From positions 1 through 39,946 of the forward strand of contig JAGWQH010000016.1 in assembly GCA_028870115.1 (NCBI GenBank): a DNA stretch of 39,946 bases, given 5' to 3'. Below the pieces are notes generated by a model. That model was not told the origin of the DNA and ran no database searches. It saw nothing but the letters and a program-made list of their open reading frames with translations. Positions 32,657 to 39,946 of the stretch are shown here, piece by piece (the first letter of the stretch is position 1; each line of letters starts with the position of its first letter). The translations under genes and the position numbers were made by a program. The stretch comes from Candidatus Methylomirabilota bacterium. Its GTDB lineage: Bacteria > Methylomirabilota > Methylomirabilia > Methylomirabilales > Methylomirabilaceae.

Positions 32657-33147
32657 TGTCGCTGCAAGCTCCTGAGGAAGTTCACGATCTCCCACCGCTC
32701 CTTGGGGGCGAGAACCGCGCCGTACGCAGGCATAATCGCGCCGCCATTTCGGATCGTTCCATAGATGAAGCCGTCAGCCTTCTGTTGAAAGAACGGGAGG
32801 GTCAGGTCCGGTGGAGGAATAAACTTGATGGCGACGGGGCCCATCCCCTTTCCATTAGCTCCATGGCAGAGCGCGCAATAGATCTCGAACAGGCGCTTGC
32901 CGTTGTCGACGGATTGCCGCGTGAACGGCACCGGATTGGTAAGGCTCTTTCCCATCTCCTCGCGAGTCATCGGACGCTCCCACCCGTCTCGTGGGATCGT
33001 TCCAGCCGGAGGGCGTCTAGGCGCCTCTTGCGACTTGATCGAGGGCTGGTCCTTCATGTCTCTGCTCCATGGGAAACCATGAGCCGAGCCGACCCAGATC
33101 GCGAGGAAGACGGCTACCATCAAACTGACACGTCTAGACTTCAACAC
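32653..33147 (-). CDS. actE: Alternative complex III subunit ActE (mono-haem cytochrome c)
   Basis: This 164-residue protein has one haem-binding motif CALCH (in FEIYCALCHGANGKG) and a downstream methionine ligand in GGAIMPAYG. The start is GTG 33147, with AGGTGG 5-6 nt before it, overlapping the end of actD by 14 nt. The signal peptide runs from KSRRVSLMVAVFLAIWVGSA to the G before FPWSRDM. ActE carries electrons from the complex to a downstream acceptor. It overlaps actF by 4 nt. Confidence 0.92.
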   Translation of the reverse strand: MLKSRRVSLMVAVFLAIWVGSAHGFPWSRDMKDQPSIKSQEAPRRPPAGTIPRDGWERPMTREEMGKSLTNPVPFTRQSVDNGKRLFEIYCALCHGANGKGMGPVAIKFIPPPDLTLPFFQQKADGFIYGTIRNGGAIMPAYGAVLAPKERWEIVNFLRSLQRQ

Positions 33148-33661
33148 CGTCTTCCACCTGACGTACCTCCGCTGCGCCAGCCTTGCGGAGGATCTGCAAT
33201 GTGGGCTCGATTTCGTTCGGCGCACAGAAGACGAAGAGGCCGAACTGATCCTGGCAGAAGCGAGGGTGAAACGCGGGCCCGATGTGTAGTCGGGGGAAGC
33301 GGGCATTGACCAACAATCCCAGCAGTGTTCCGATTGCTCCGAAGAGAATGGTCAGCTCGAAGGCGATGACGATGAACGCGGGCATCGACACGATCGGCTT
33401 GCCTCCAGTGATGTGCGGATAGCCGAGAGAGGTGTTGATAGTCAAGCCCAGCCCGAAGATCGCGCCAATGATCGCACCAACGAGGGTAAACACCCGTACC
33501 GGACTCTCCCGTCGACCCAACGCCTCATCGATCTCATGGCGGGGGACAGGGGACGCGACCCGGAGGTTATCGAAGCCTGAGGCGCGCAACTCGTGGATGG
33601 CTGCGAGAAAACGATCGAGCTGATCGAAATGCCCCACCACGCCGATGGCTCGGCCACTCAT
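33134..33661 (-). CDS. actD: Alternative complex III subunit ActD (DUF3341)
   Basis: This 175-residue protein starts at ATG 33661 (MSGRAIGVVGHFDQLDRFLA) with GGGGAGGAGG upstream, overlapping the actC stop by 4 nt. The N-terminal ferredoxin-like part is followed by two helices (LVGAIIGAIFGLGLTINTSL and IVIAFELTILFGAIGTLLGL), the DUF3341 layout. ActD is a structural membrane subunit without cofactor. The helix pair contacts ActC and ActF in known complexes. Confidence 0.93.
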   Translation of the reverse strand: MSGRAIGVVGHFDQLDRFLAAIHELRASGFDNLRVASPVPRHEIDEALGRRESPVRVFTLVGAIIGAIFGLGLTINTSLGYPHITGGKPIVSMPAFIVIAFELTILFGAIGTLLGLLVNARFPRLHIGPAFHPRFCQDQFGLFVFCAPNEIEPTLQILRKAGAAEVRQVEDGVEV

Positions 33662-35025
33662 CGGATGGCCTCCTCCCCTTTTCCTGCTTCCGGCCTCCGG
33701 CTTCCTGCCTCCTCCATCACAGGCGGCGGAAGCTGCTCCTTCACCTCCACGATGGAAACGACCGGCAGTAGTTTCGCAAACAGGAGAAACCAGAGGAAGA
33801 ACCACCCGAAGCTCCCTGCCGTGATGCTAAGGTCGACCCAGGTCGGTCGGTAGAGGCCCCAGGTGTACGGATCGTAGTCGCGCGCCAGCGAGGTTACGAT
33901 GATGATGAATCGTTCGAGCCACATCCCCACGTTGATGAGGAGCGAGATCGTAAGCAGCCACGGGGTGCTCGTCCTGATCTTCTTTACGAAGAAGAGGAGG
34001 GGGACCAAGGAGTTGAAGACGATCATGATCCAGAAGCCCCAGGCGTAATCGCCCAGCGCCCGGTATCGGAAGGTCTCCCACTCGAATGTGTTGGCGCTGT
34101 ACCAGGCGATGAAATACTCGGTCGCATAGGAGTAGCCGACAATGAGGCCGGTCAGGACGATGAGCTTCGCCAGATTCTCCAGGTGGGTCTGCGTGAGGTA
34201 GGCGTCGAGGCGGAAGGTCCGCCGGAGCAGGATCAGGAGGGTGATCACCATCGCGAGACCTGAATGGATTGCGCCTGCCACGAAGTACGGCGCGAAGATG
34301 GTCGAGTGCCAGCCGGGGACCATCGACATGGCGAAGTCCCACGAGACGACGCTGTGGACCGAGATGACAAGGGGTGTAGCCAGGGCGGCCAGGAACAGGT
34401 AGGCGCTGGTGTAATGCCGCCACTGGCGGTCGGTTCCCTGCCAGCCTTGGGCCAGGAAGCCATACAGGCGGCGACGCCAGCCGCGCGACTGGTCCCGAAC
34501 GACCGCCAGGTCAGGAACCAGGCCGGTGAAGAAAAAGACCATACTGACCAGCATGTAGGTGAGAACGGCGAAGACGTCCCAAATGAGCGGAGAACGGAAG
34601 TTGGGCCACAGCCCACCCACTTGCGGGTAAGGCAGCAGCCAGTAAACGTACCATGGACGTCCCAGGTGAATGATCGGAAAGAGGGCCGCGGTCATCAATG
34701 CAAAGACCGTCACCGCTTCCGCTGCCCTGTAGATTGAGGCCCGCCAACGGACCCGGAAGAGAAACAGGATGGCCGAGATGAGCGTCCCGGAGTGGGCGAT
34801 GCCGACCCAGAAGACGAAGTTGGTGATGTCGATCGCCCACATCGTCGGGTGCGTGAGGCCCCAGACCCCCATCCCATACCGGATCTGGCGGCTAAAGGCG
34901 AAGCCGCCCAGCGCCACCAATGCGATGGCGACAGTCAGGAGGATGTACCAGGTTCGCCCCGGCGCCTCCATCGTCTTCAGTAGATCCTGATCGACTCTGC
35001 TATAGCTGAGCTTGTAGTCGGCCAT
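33658..35025 (-). CDS. actC: Alternative complex III subunit ActC (NrfD-like, quinol site)
   Basis: This 455-residue protein has ten transmembrane helices of the NrfD type (YILLTVAIALVALGGFAFS first). Conserved ActC pieces are DITNFVFWVGIAHSGTLISA, FPIIHLGRPWYVYWLLPYP and SVHSVVSWDFAMSMVPGWHS. ActC is thought to hold the quinol oxidation site next to the iron-sulfur chain of ActB. The last 20 residues (EEAGSRRPEAGKGEEAIR) are low-complexity and seem encoded by a GGAAGCCGGAGGCCGGAAGC-type repeat. The gene begins 2 nt after actB. Confidence 0.94.
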   Translation of the reverse strand: MADYKLSYSRVDQDLLKTMEAPGRTWYILLTVAIALVALGGFAFSRQIRYGMGVWGLTHPTMWAIDITNFVFWVGIAHSGTLISAILFLFRVRWRASIYRAAEAVTVFALMTAALFPIIHLGRPWYVYWLLPYPQVGGLWPNFRSPLIWDVFAVLTYMLVSMVFFFTGLVPDLAVVRDQSRGWRRRLYGFLAQGWQGTDRQWRHYTSAYLFLAALATPLVISVHSVVSWDFAMSMVPGWHSTIFAPYFVAGAIHSGLAMVITLLILLRRTFRLDAYLTQTHLENLAKLIVLTGLIVGYSYATEYFIAWYSANTFEWETFRYRALGDYAWGFWIMIVFNSLVPLLFFVKKIRTSTPWLLTISLLINVGMWLERFIIIVTSLARDYDPYTWGLYRPTWVDLSITAGSFGWFFLWFLLFAKLLPVVSIVEVKEQLPPPVMEEAGSRRPEAGKGEEAIR

Positions 35026-35027
35026 CT

Positions 35028-38006
35028 TCAGCTCTGCTCTGGATGAGAGATGATCTTCTTCAGATAGGTAATCGCCGGTTGCGTGTTCAGGTGCTCGAAG
35101 ACCCTGTAACGGCGCGGGCTGTGGCCGAATCGTGACACCTCGCTGGTCAGGTCCTTCAGATCGCCAAATACTATTGCCCTTGTGGGACAGGTTTGAGCGC
35201 AGGCCGGCACGATCTCGCCATCCCTGATCGGCCGCCCTTCATCTTTTGCTCTGGCCTTCCCAGCGGTGATCCGCTGTATACAAAAAGAGCACTTTTCCAT
35301 CACGCCGGTTTCGCGGACGGTGACGTCAGGATTGAGTTGGAGGTGGAGCGGCTCCGGCCATGGATAGGTGAACCAATTGAACCGGCGGACCTTGTATGGA
35401 CAGTTGTTGGAGCAGTATCGGGTTCCAACACAGCGGTTGTAGACCTGGATGTTCAACCCTTCAGGGTTGTGCAGCGTGGCATAGACGGGGCAGACTGGCT
35501 CACAAGGGGCGTTATCGCAATGCTGGCAAAGCATCGGAATAAACCGAATCTCAGGCTGATCTGAAGGACCCTCTTCAAATCGCTCGATCCGGATCCACGA
35601 CATCTCCCGACCCTTGACCACCTGCTCCTTGCCGACCACAGAGATATTGTTTTCCGCATAGCAGGCTACGACGCAGGCGGAGCAGCCGATGCATGCATTC
35701 AGATCGATGGCCATGCCCCATCGGTGGGTGGGGTGTTCATGGGGCGGGTACATCTGGCGAACGTGGTGTGCCTCTTCGCGTTCGGGTTCATCCTCCTCCG
35801 GCCCCTCTGCCATCTTCTCCAAGGCTACGGCCTGGGCAATCCCCCGATCGTATTGCCGGGCGCTCCCAGAAACCGACGCCAGGGGATATTTCGTCCCGGT
35901 GTTGGTGAGGGTCACTGGGGTAGAAAGCAGCAGGCCGCCAGAGCCCGACTCCGGCTCAGTAGCAAGCAGCGCAAACGGGTTGCCGCCTCTTCTCTTGTCG
36001 CCGAATCTGTTGGCGTTGGGATCATTGGGATTGGCGTATCGGCCATAGGCGGTGTGGCCCTGACCGATCGGGGCGGCCACTATGCCTCGTCTTACCCCGG
36101 CATAGAGGTGAGCGGGAATCTCGATCTCTCCGTAAGCGGACCTGACCCTGAGAAGGTCGCCCTCGCTGACCGCCAGGCGCTGTGCGTCCTGGGGATGGAT
36201 TTCGAGCCAACTGTCCCAGGTGAGCTGGGTCATGGGATCAGGGAGTTCCTGGAGCCATGGTCTGTTCGCTCCGCGGCCATCAAAATGATTAAACGAGGGG
36301 TAAGGCAGGAGGATCAGTGTATCAGGCTTCTGGTCGAACTCCTGAAGCCCTCTTAATGCTTCCGGTAACGCCCCGACATGCAGGTTGACAGATCGTGGGC
36401 GCACCTCTTGAAAGACTCCTCCACGCTGAAGTGCCTCGCTCCAGAACGTCTCAAATTCGGTGTGTGGACTGACCTGTCGATGAATCTCTCGCCACCGAAT
36501 TCGGAGAACTTCGTAGAAGTTTTCTTCTGCGAAGGGCATGGCCTGCAAGCTGCCCGATCGCTTCGCCAGCGACAGCAAGAGGTCGCCAAGCGATCTCGTC
36601 TCGAAGATCGGTTCCATAGCAGGCTGCATCAGGCCATGTAGGCCTTCCCAGGGCTCATCGTCCCCCCAGCTTTCGAGAGGGGTATGAGTCGGAAGGACCA
36701 GTGTGGCCTGCGCCGTCGTCTCATCCATGAAGCTGGAGCAACTGACAACCAGCGGCACCTTGTCCAGCGCCTGCTCGAAACCTGCCGACCTGGGGAGCGA
36801 GAAGACGGGGTTGACCTCGGAGAAGAAGAGGGCGGCGATCTCGCCAGCGTTCATGGCCTGGATCAGAGCAACCAACTTCCGATGAGGGGACAGTCTGCTC
36901 AGACTGGACAGGGGGCCGAAGCGGACGGTTCGGTCCAGATTGCCGGCCACGTAGTTTAAGAGGTTCACGGCTGCGACTGTTGCGGTGGCTTGCTGACCGC
37001 CTGTAGCCACCCCGCCACCCAGGGCGAGCCCGGGATTAGCCGCGGCAAACAACCTGGCGAGATCTTTAAGATCCTCCGGCGTGACCCCTGTAGCCTGCGA
37101 CACCAGGTGTGATGTGTAACGGTCAACCAGACTCTTGATCCGCTCAATCTCGCCCTTCGGCACCCTCCTGGTGAGTCCTTCAGTGATGATGACGCGAACC
37201 ATCCCTAACGCCATCATCCCTTCACTGCCGGGAGGGACCGAGACCCATCGGTCGGCGTTGACTGCCGTCAGGGAGAGCCTAGGTCCAATAAAGATGAAGC
37301 GTCCCATGCGGCCGTTCCGATATCTTCGCATGGCGGCGAATTCTCCGGCGTACATTACAGGAGAGATCCAGGTTTCCAGAAAGTCCGATCCGAATGAGAA
37401 GATGAGCTGTGAAGATTGGAGATCGTACGTTGGGATCGCTTCGAGCCCGAACATGAGCCTGTTGGCAGTCTTGATCGCCTCGTAGGCGAACGGCTCATAC
37501 CGTAGTCGTCGCTGTGAGCCAAACGTCCGCAGCCACCGGTCGATCAGTTGATCCAATGCTCCAGTCAGGTGTGGGGTAAGCCAGGCGATCTCCCGCCCTT
37601 GCTTACGTAGCTCCTCCAGACGCGCTATCAGCCACTTCTCGGCTTCCTCCCAGCTTAGTGGCTTGAACCGGCCTGACGTATCTCTCAGAAGCGGCTGTCT
37701 GATCCGATCCGGGTTGTACAGTCCCTGCAGCGAGGCCTGGCCACGGGCACAGAGCCGACCTCTGTTCACCGGATGATCCGGGTTCCCTTCGACCTTTACG
37801 GCGCGCCCCTCCAGGGTCTTGACAAGCATCCCGCATCCGGCAGGACATTCCCGGCAGACAGTGGCATACCACGTGGCCTGGCCCGGGATGATCTCCTCCA
37901 CGGGAATCAGATATGGGATCAGCCTCTCAGGGGCCTGACTGGAGCAGCCCGTGAGGGTCGCCGCCCCGCCGATCCCGAGCAGCTTGAAGAAGTTGCGTCT
38001 ATTCAC
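35028..38006 (-). CDS. actB: Alternative complex III subunit ActB (molybdoprotein-like and iron-sulfur fusion)
   Basis: This 992-residue protein starts with a Tat-like signal (RRNFFK) and lipobox LTGC (Cys21). The first two thirds resemble molybdopterin oxidoreductases, with the motif C51-x2-C54-x3-C58-x27-C86 (CRECPAGC ... LCARGQ). In characterised complexes this domain carries no molybdenum. The last third is a four-cluster ferredoxin part with CIGCSACVVACYAENN, CQHCDNAPCEPVCPVYA, CVGTRYCSNNCPYK and CSFCIQRI ... CAQTCPTRAI. It conducts electrons from quinol to the haem subunits on the periplasmic side. It lies between actA and actC. Confidence 0.95.
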   Translation of the reverse strand: MNRRNFFKLLGIGGAATLTGCSSQAPERLIPYLIPVEEIIPGQATWYATVCRECPAGCGMLVKTLEGRAVKVEGNPDHPVNRGRLCARGQASLQGLYNPDRIRQPLLRDTSGRFKPLSWEEAEKWLIARLEELRKQGREIAWLTPHLTGALDQLIDRWLRTFGSQRRLRYEPFAYEAIKTANRLMFGLEAIPTYDLQSSQLIFSFGSDFLETWISPVMYAGEFAAMRRYRNGRMGRFIFIGPRLSLTAVNADRWVSVPPGSEGMMALGMVRVIITEGLTRRVPKGEIERIKSLVDRYTSHLVSQATGVTPEDLKDLARLFAAANPGLALGGGVATGGQQATATVAAVNLLNYVAGNLDRTVRFGPLSSLSRLSPHRKLVALIQAMNAGEIAALFFSEVNPVFSLPRSAGFEQALDKVPLVVSCSSFMDETTAQATLVLPTHTPLESWGDDEPWEGLHGLMQPAMEPIFETRSLGDLLLSLAKRSGSLQAMPFAEENFYEVLRIRWREIHRQVSPHTEFETFWSEALQRGGVFQEVRPRSVNLHVGALPEALRGLQEFDQKPDTLILLPYPSFNHFDGRGANRPWLQELPDPMTQLTWDSWLEIHPQDAQRLAVSEGDLLRVRSAYGEIEIPAHLYAGVRRGIVAAPIGQGHTAYGRYANPNDPNANRFGDKRRGGNPFALLATEPESGSGGLLLSTPVTLTNTGTKYPLASVSGSARQYDRGIAQAVALEKMAEGPEEDEPEREEAHHVRQMYPPHEHPTHRWGMAIDLNACIGCSACVVACYAENNISVVGKEQVVKGREMSWIRIERFEEGPSDQPEIRFIPMLCQHCDNAPCEPVCPVYATLHNPEGLNIQVYNRCVGTRYCSNNCPYKVRRFNWFTYPWPEPLHLQLNPDVTVRETGVMEKCSFCIQRITAGKARAKDEGRPIRDGEIVPACAQTCPTRAIVFGDLKDLTSEVSRFGHSPRRYRVFEHLNTQPAITYLKKIISHPEQS

Positions 38007-38052
38007 TCTTTTTTCCGGTCTTTTTGCTCATCGCTGACCGCTGATAGCTGCC

Positions 38053-38541
38053 TTACTTATGACACGTCACACAGTCGATGCTCGTCTGCCGGTCGCGATG
38101 GCAGCCCAGACATCGATCCATCGTCAGGTCCACTGCTCTGTAGACGCGATCCATCTTCCCAATCGGGCCGTGGCAATCCTCACAGGCAACGTGAGCCCGG
38201 ACGTGCGCCACATGCGAGAACGCCACAAAATCCGGCTGGCCGAAAATCTTCACCCAGGGGATCGGCTCCTGCCGATCCCAATACCCCTTGAGCTTCCGGA
38301 CGTCAGGCTTATCGGCAGCGGTAATCTTGTGGCATCCCATGCAGAGTTGAACGGATGGGATCCCCGCAACACGGGACCGGCGGGCATTGGCGTGGCAGTA
38401 CAAACAACGGATCTGATAGTCCCCGGCGTGGATCTTGTGACTGAAATCGACAGGCTGCGCAGGCGCTTTCTTCCGCGAACGAAAGAAAGCTAATCCGGAA
38501 ATGGTGATAAAAATCACAAGCGTAAGCAGAATAATAACCAT
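38053..38541 (-). CDS. actA: Alternative complex III subunit ActA (pentahaem cytochrome c)
   Basis: This 162-residue protein has an N-terminal membrane anchor (VIILLTLVIFITISGLAFF) and five CxxCH haem motifs: CLYCH, CMGCH, CEDCH, CLGCH and CVTCH, the last at the very C-terminus. Pentahaem ActA is the first gene of act operons in most genomes. Distances are as expected: 46 nt to actB. No strong promoter is seen in 38542-38779; an imperfect ribosome site GGTAAAG precedes ATG 38541. Confidence 0.93.
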   Translation of the reverse strand: MVIILLTLVIFITISGLAFFRSRKKAPAQPVDFSHKIHAGDYQIRCLYCHANARRSRVAGIPSVQLCMGCHKITAADKPDVRKLKGYWDRQEPIPWVKIFGQPDFVAFSHVAHVRAHVACEDCHGPIGKMDRVYRAVDLTMDRCLGCHRDRQTSIDCVTCHK

Positions 38542-38681
38542 CCGCTTTACCAGCTCTCGCCCCCTTCCTCTTTTCGGGCCCGTTGCATAGAGGTGCCGTT
38601 CCGGGGAGTCAGCTCACCAGACTCGAATGCCTGGTGAAAGGCTGCCAACGACCAAGCTGATGAGTGACTGTTAGGCTGCGA

Positions 38682-38717
38682 GAAGGGGGAGACAGCCCCG
38701 TAGGTGTCTCCCCCTTC
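38682..38717. terminator. 13-bp perfect hairpin between the outer membrane protein and actA
   Basis: GAAGGGGGAGACA and TGTCTCCCCCTTC pair over 13 bp with a 10-nt loop. It lies 63 nt behind the stop of the minus-strand gene at 38780 and 140 nt ahead of actA. It would separate the two transcripts, but it has no U-tract in either direction, so it may be a repeat or RNA-stabilising hairpin instead. Confidence 0.5.
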
Positions 38718-38779
38718 ACTCCCAATGTCTATGCCATGTTGCATCGTTCTCCGTCTCAATTGGAGGAACAACTGTTCCG

Positions 38780-39655
38780 CTAGAAATTGATTCCGACATA
38801 ACCCCCAGTAGTGAAGTGGCTGAGTCGTTCGTCCGGGATGTCAGGACCCCAGTAGTAGCGGAAGTCCACACCGAGGCTAAGCCGATTGTTCCAGAACAGT
38901 CGCTCAATTCCTGCTCCGGTGGTCCCACCAACGCTGATATTCGTGACGGCCTTTGATACCGGGGTGTTCACGTTAAAGGTGAGGCCAACGGGAATAATCC
39001 AGGGCCTGATCGAGGCCAACGAGGGCCAAATCGAGCCCAGGGTATCGATTCGATATTTGGGGGCGATAGCGACAGTCAGGATGTTTTCCAGTCCCCTTCC
39101 CACCGCGAGTTGCTTCCCGGGGGCTCCTGGTTCCACTTGGGCAGGCGAATCGCCGGTGGTGTGCTGGGACTGGACATACTCGACCATTATCTCTCCAAGA
39201 AGGGGGTTGTTGAAGATCTTCATCAAGGGGAGATCCAGTCCGCCTCCAACCTGCCAACCGCTCTTTTTATTCGGGTCGTCCTGAACCGTCAATAGTGAGT
39301 TACGGCGCGGTGAATCCATGCGGAGGTAGCCACCCTTGAAGAACACCTGACCGCCCCACAGCTTAGGGGTCTCTGCTCTTGCGGCTATCTCCGTCTTCAT
39401 CTCTTCCTTCAGGGCTGTCATTTTTTCTTCCACGGGGCGCGGAATTTCCGCCTGTATCTTCGTTTCGAGTGCCTCCAGACGCTCCTGCATCCGTTTGATT
39501 GCGTTATTCTTGGTTTGAACTTCCTCCCGTAACATTTGTAATTCCTGTTTGAGTTGGTTTAATTCACTATGCGTCTGTCCCTCCGCGTTCCCTAAGAAGG
39601 GCGAGACCAGCGACGTTAACAACAGTGCGAGTACGGTCCAGCCTGCTTTGCTCAT
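38780..39655 (-). CDS. Coiled-coil outer membrane beta-barrel protein
   Basis: This 291-residue protein starts with a signal peptide (MSKAGWTVLALLLTSLVSPF, cut near NAEG). Residues about 29-85 form a heptad coiled coil (LNQLKQELQMLREEVQTKNN, then IKRMQERLEALETKI), like an SLH-free periplasmic stalk. The C-terminal 200 residues alternate as beta-strands, with GGQVFFKGGYLRM, GWQVGGGLDLPL and LSLGVDFRYYWGP, and the chain ends GGYVGINF with a terminal phenylalanine, the outer-membrane insertion signal. A GTG start at 39676 with AGGGGGG upstream is also possible and would add seven residues. It may be a porin-like channel or an anchor; no substrate is inferable. Confidence 0.8.
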   Translation of the reverse strand: MSKAGWTVLALLLTSLVSPFLGNAEGQTHSELNQLKQELQMLREEVQTKNNAIKRMQERLEALETKIQAEIPRPVEEKMTALKEEMKTEIAARAETPKLWGGQVFFKGGYLRMDSPRRNSLLTVQDDPNKKSGWQVGGGLDLPLMKIFNNPLLGEIMVEYVQSQHTTGDSPAQVEPGAPGKQLAVGRGLENILTVAIAPKYRIDTLGSIWPSLASIRPWIIPVGLTFNVNTPVSKAVTNISVGGTTGAGIERLFWNNRLSLGVDFRYYWGPDIPDERLSHFTTGGYVGINF

Positions 39656-39832
39656 ATAAGTCCCCAAGATTTTCACTATTCCCCCCTTAGTAAGATGTGA
39701 TCGCTCTTTCGGTGGTGAAGCTCCATTGATCCACTAGCATTAAACTGTACAGGCTGACCGGTCTGGTGCGAACAATAATCGTTCTACACTCTGTCCGTCC
39801 CACTCTGCAACACCTGTCCGACGACACCTGTC

Positions 39833-39946
39833 TCACGGTGAGTCAATCTGGATCTGCCGTTTCAGCCCAAACTGCTCCAGCTTGCGGTACAGCGTGCTGC
39901 GGGAGATGCCGAGCTGAGCCGCCGCCTGCGACAGGTTGCCGGCGCA
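39833..39946 (-). CDS. C-terminus of a Fis-type helix-turn-helix activator (probable NtrC family), cut by window edge
   Basis: The last 37 codons read NLSQAAAQLGISRSTLYRKL, then EQFGLKR and a short polar tail before the stop at 39835-39833. This is the Fis-type DNA-binding helix-turn-helix that ends NtrC-family, sigma-54-dependent activators. The AAA+ core with its GAFTGA loop would lie outside the window, so the family is inferred from the end alone. It is transcribed toward the outer membrane protein, with a 177-nt gap. Confidence 0.75.
   Translation of the reverse strand, partial: CAGNLSQAAAQLGISRSTLYRKLEQFGLKRQIQIDSP

Noticed and set aside
35028-38006. Formate dehydrogenase or polysulfide reductase instead of ActB
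   Set aside because: The fusion with a four-cluster ferredoxin part and the neighbours actA, actC, actD, actE and actF are specific to alternative complex III.
38547-38771. 74-codon frame ending 5 nt before actA
   Set aside because: The frame runs through the 13-bp hairpin and has low-complexity, serine- and glycine-rich content; no good ribosome site. A leader peptide cannot be excluded but is not supported.

Overview
The window looks like a chromosomal segment of a moderately GC-rich, Gram-negative, respiratory bacterium. The mix of genes (Calvin-cycle type FBP aldolase, GlpX phosphatase, pentose epimerase, an alternative complex III cluster), the many vapBC-type remnants and the dispersed repeats built on runs of C and G fit the NC10 phylum (Candidatus Methylomirabilis group). 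That placement is inference from gene content and repeat style, not proof. No tRNA, rRNA, CRISPR array or transposase was seen.

Positions 1-10,011 are an accessory region. Two secreted-protein genes on the minus strand, an N-terminal fragment of a CARDB/fibronectin-III protein (1-1040) and a HELAH-motif lipoprotein (7489-7983), carry nearly identical upstream modules of about 190 bp. Each module contains a sigma-54 promoter of -24/-12 type, a GEMM-I cyclic-di-GMP riboswitch and a 15-bp hairpin that buries the ribosome binding site. About 140-150 bp further upstream each has a GTCA-N6-TGAC palindrome where a sigma-54 activator would bind. A broken third copy of the HELAH gene lies at 3615-3731. 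Around these sit an ATPase of the AAA/DUF4143 type, a Fic protein with its own inhibitory motif, a VapBC pair, an orphan ribbon-helix-helix protein beside a VapC relic, and an O-antigen ligase-like membrane protein.

Positions 10,552-16,744 run on the plus strand: two small unknown proteins, then glpX, class II aldolase and rpe (Calvin cycle and gluconeogenesis), then acetyl-CoA synthetase. RuBisCO and phosphoribulokinase are not in the window. Positions 16,778-21,003 (minus) hold a YdbL/YdbH-like envelope pair. Positions 21,458-27,210 carry DUF433, OsmC, DUF72, a dimeric alpha-beta-barrel protein, an unlisted 29-residue membrane peptide, aconitase, a second VapBC pair with a probable leaderless promoter, and a HAD hydrolase. 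Positions 27,241-30,819 (minus) hold a DUF2064 transferase, a membrane-anchored sulfite-oxidase-like molybdoenzyme and a second AAA/DUF4143 ATPase.

Positions 31,400-38,541 (minus) encode a complete six-gene alternative complex III (actABCDEF), a quinol:cytochrome c (or other acceptor) oxidoreductase, with tightly overlapping genes. It is preceded by a coiled-coil outer-membrane beta-barrel protein and, at the window edge, the last 37 residues of a Fis-type helix-turn-helix protein, most likely a sigma-54-dependent activator. The window thus shows both sigma-54 promoters and part of a probable sigma-54 activator, although a link between them is only a hypothesis.
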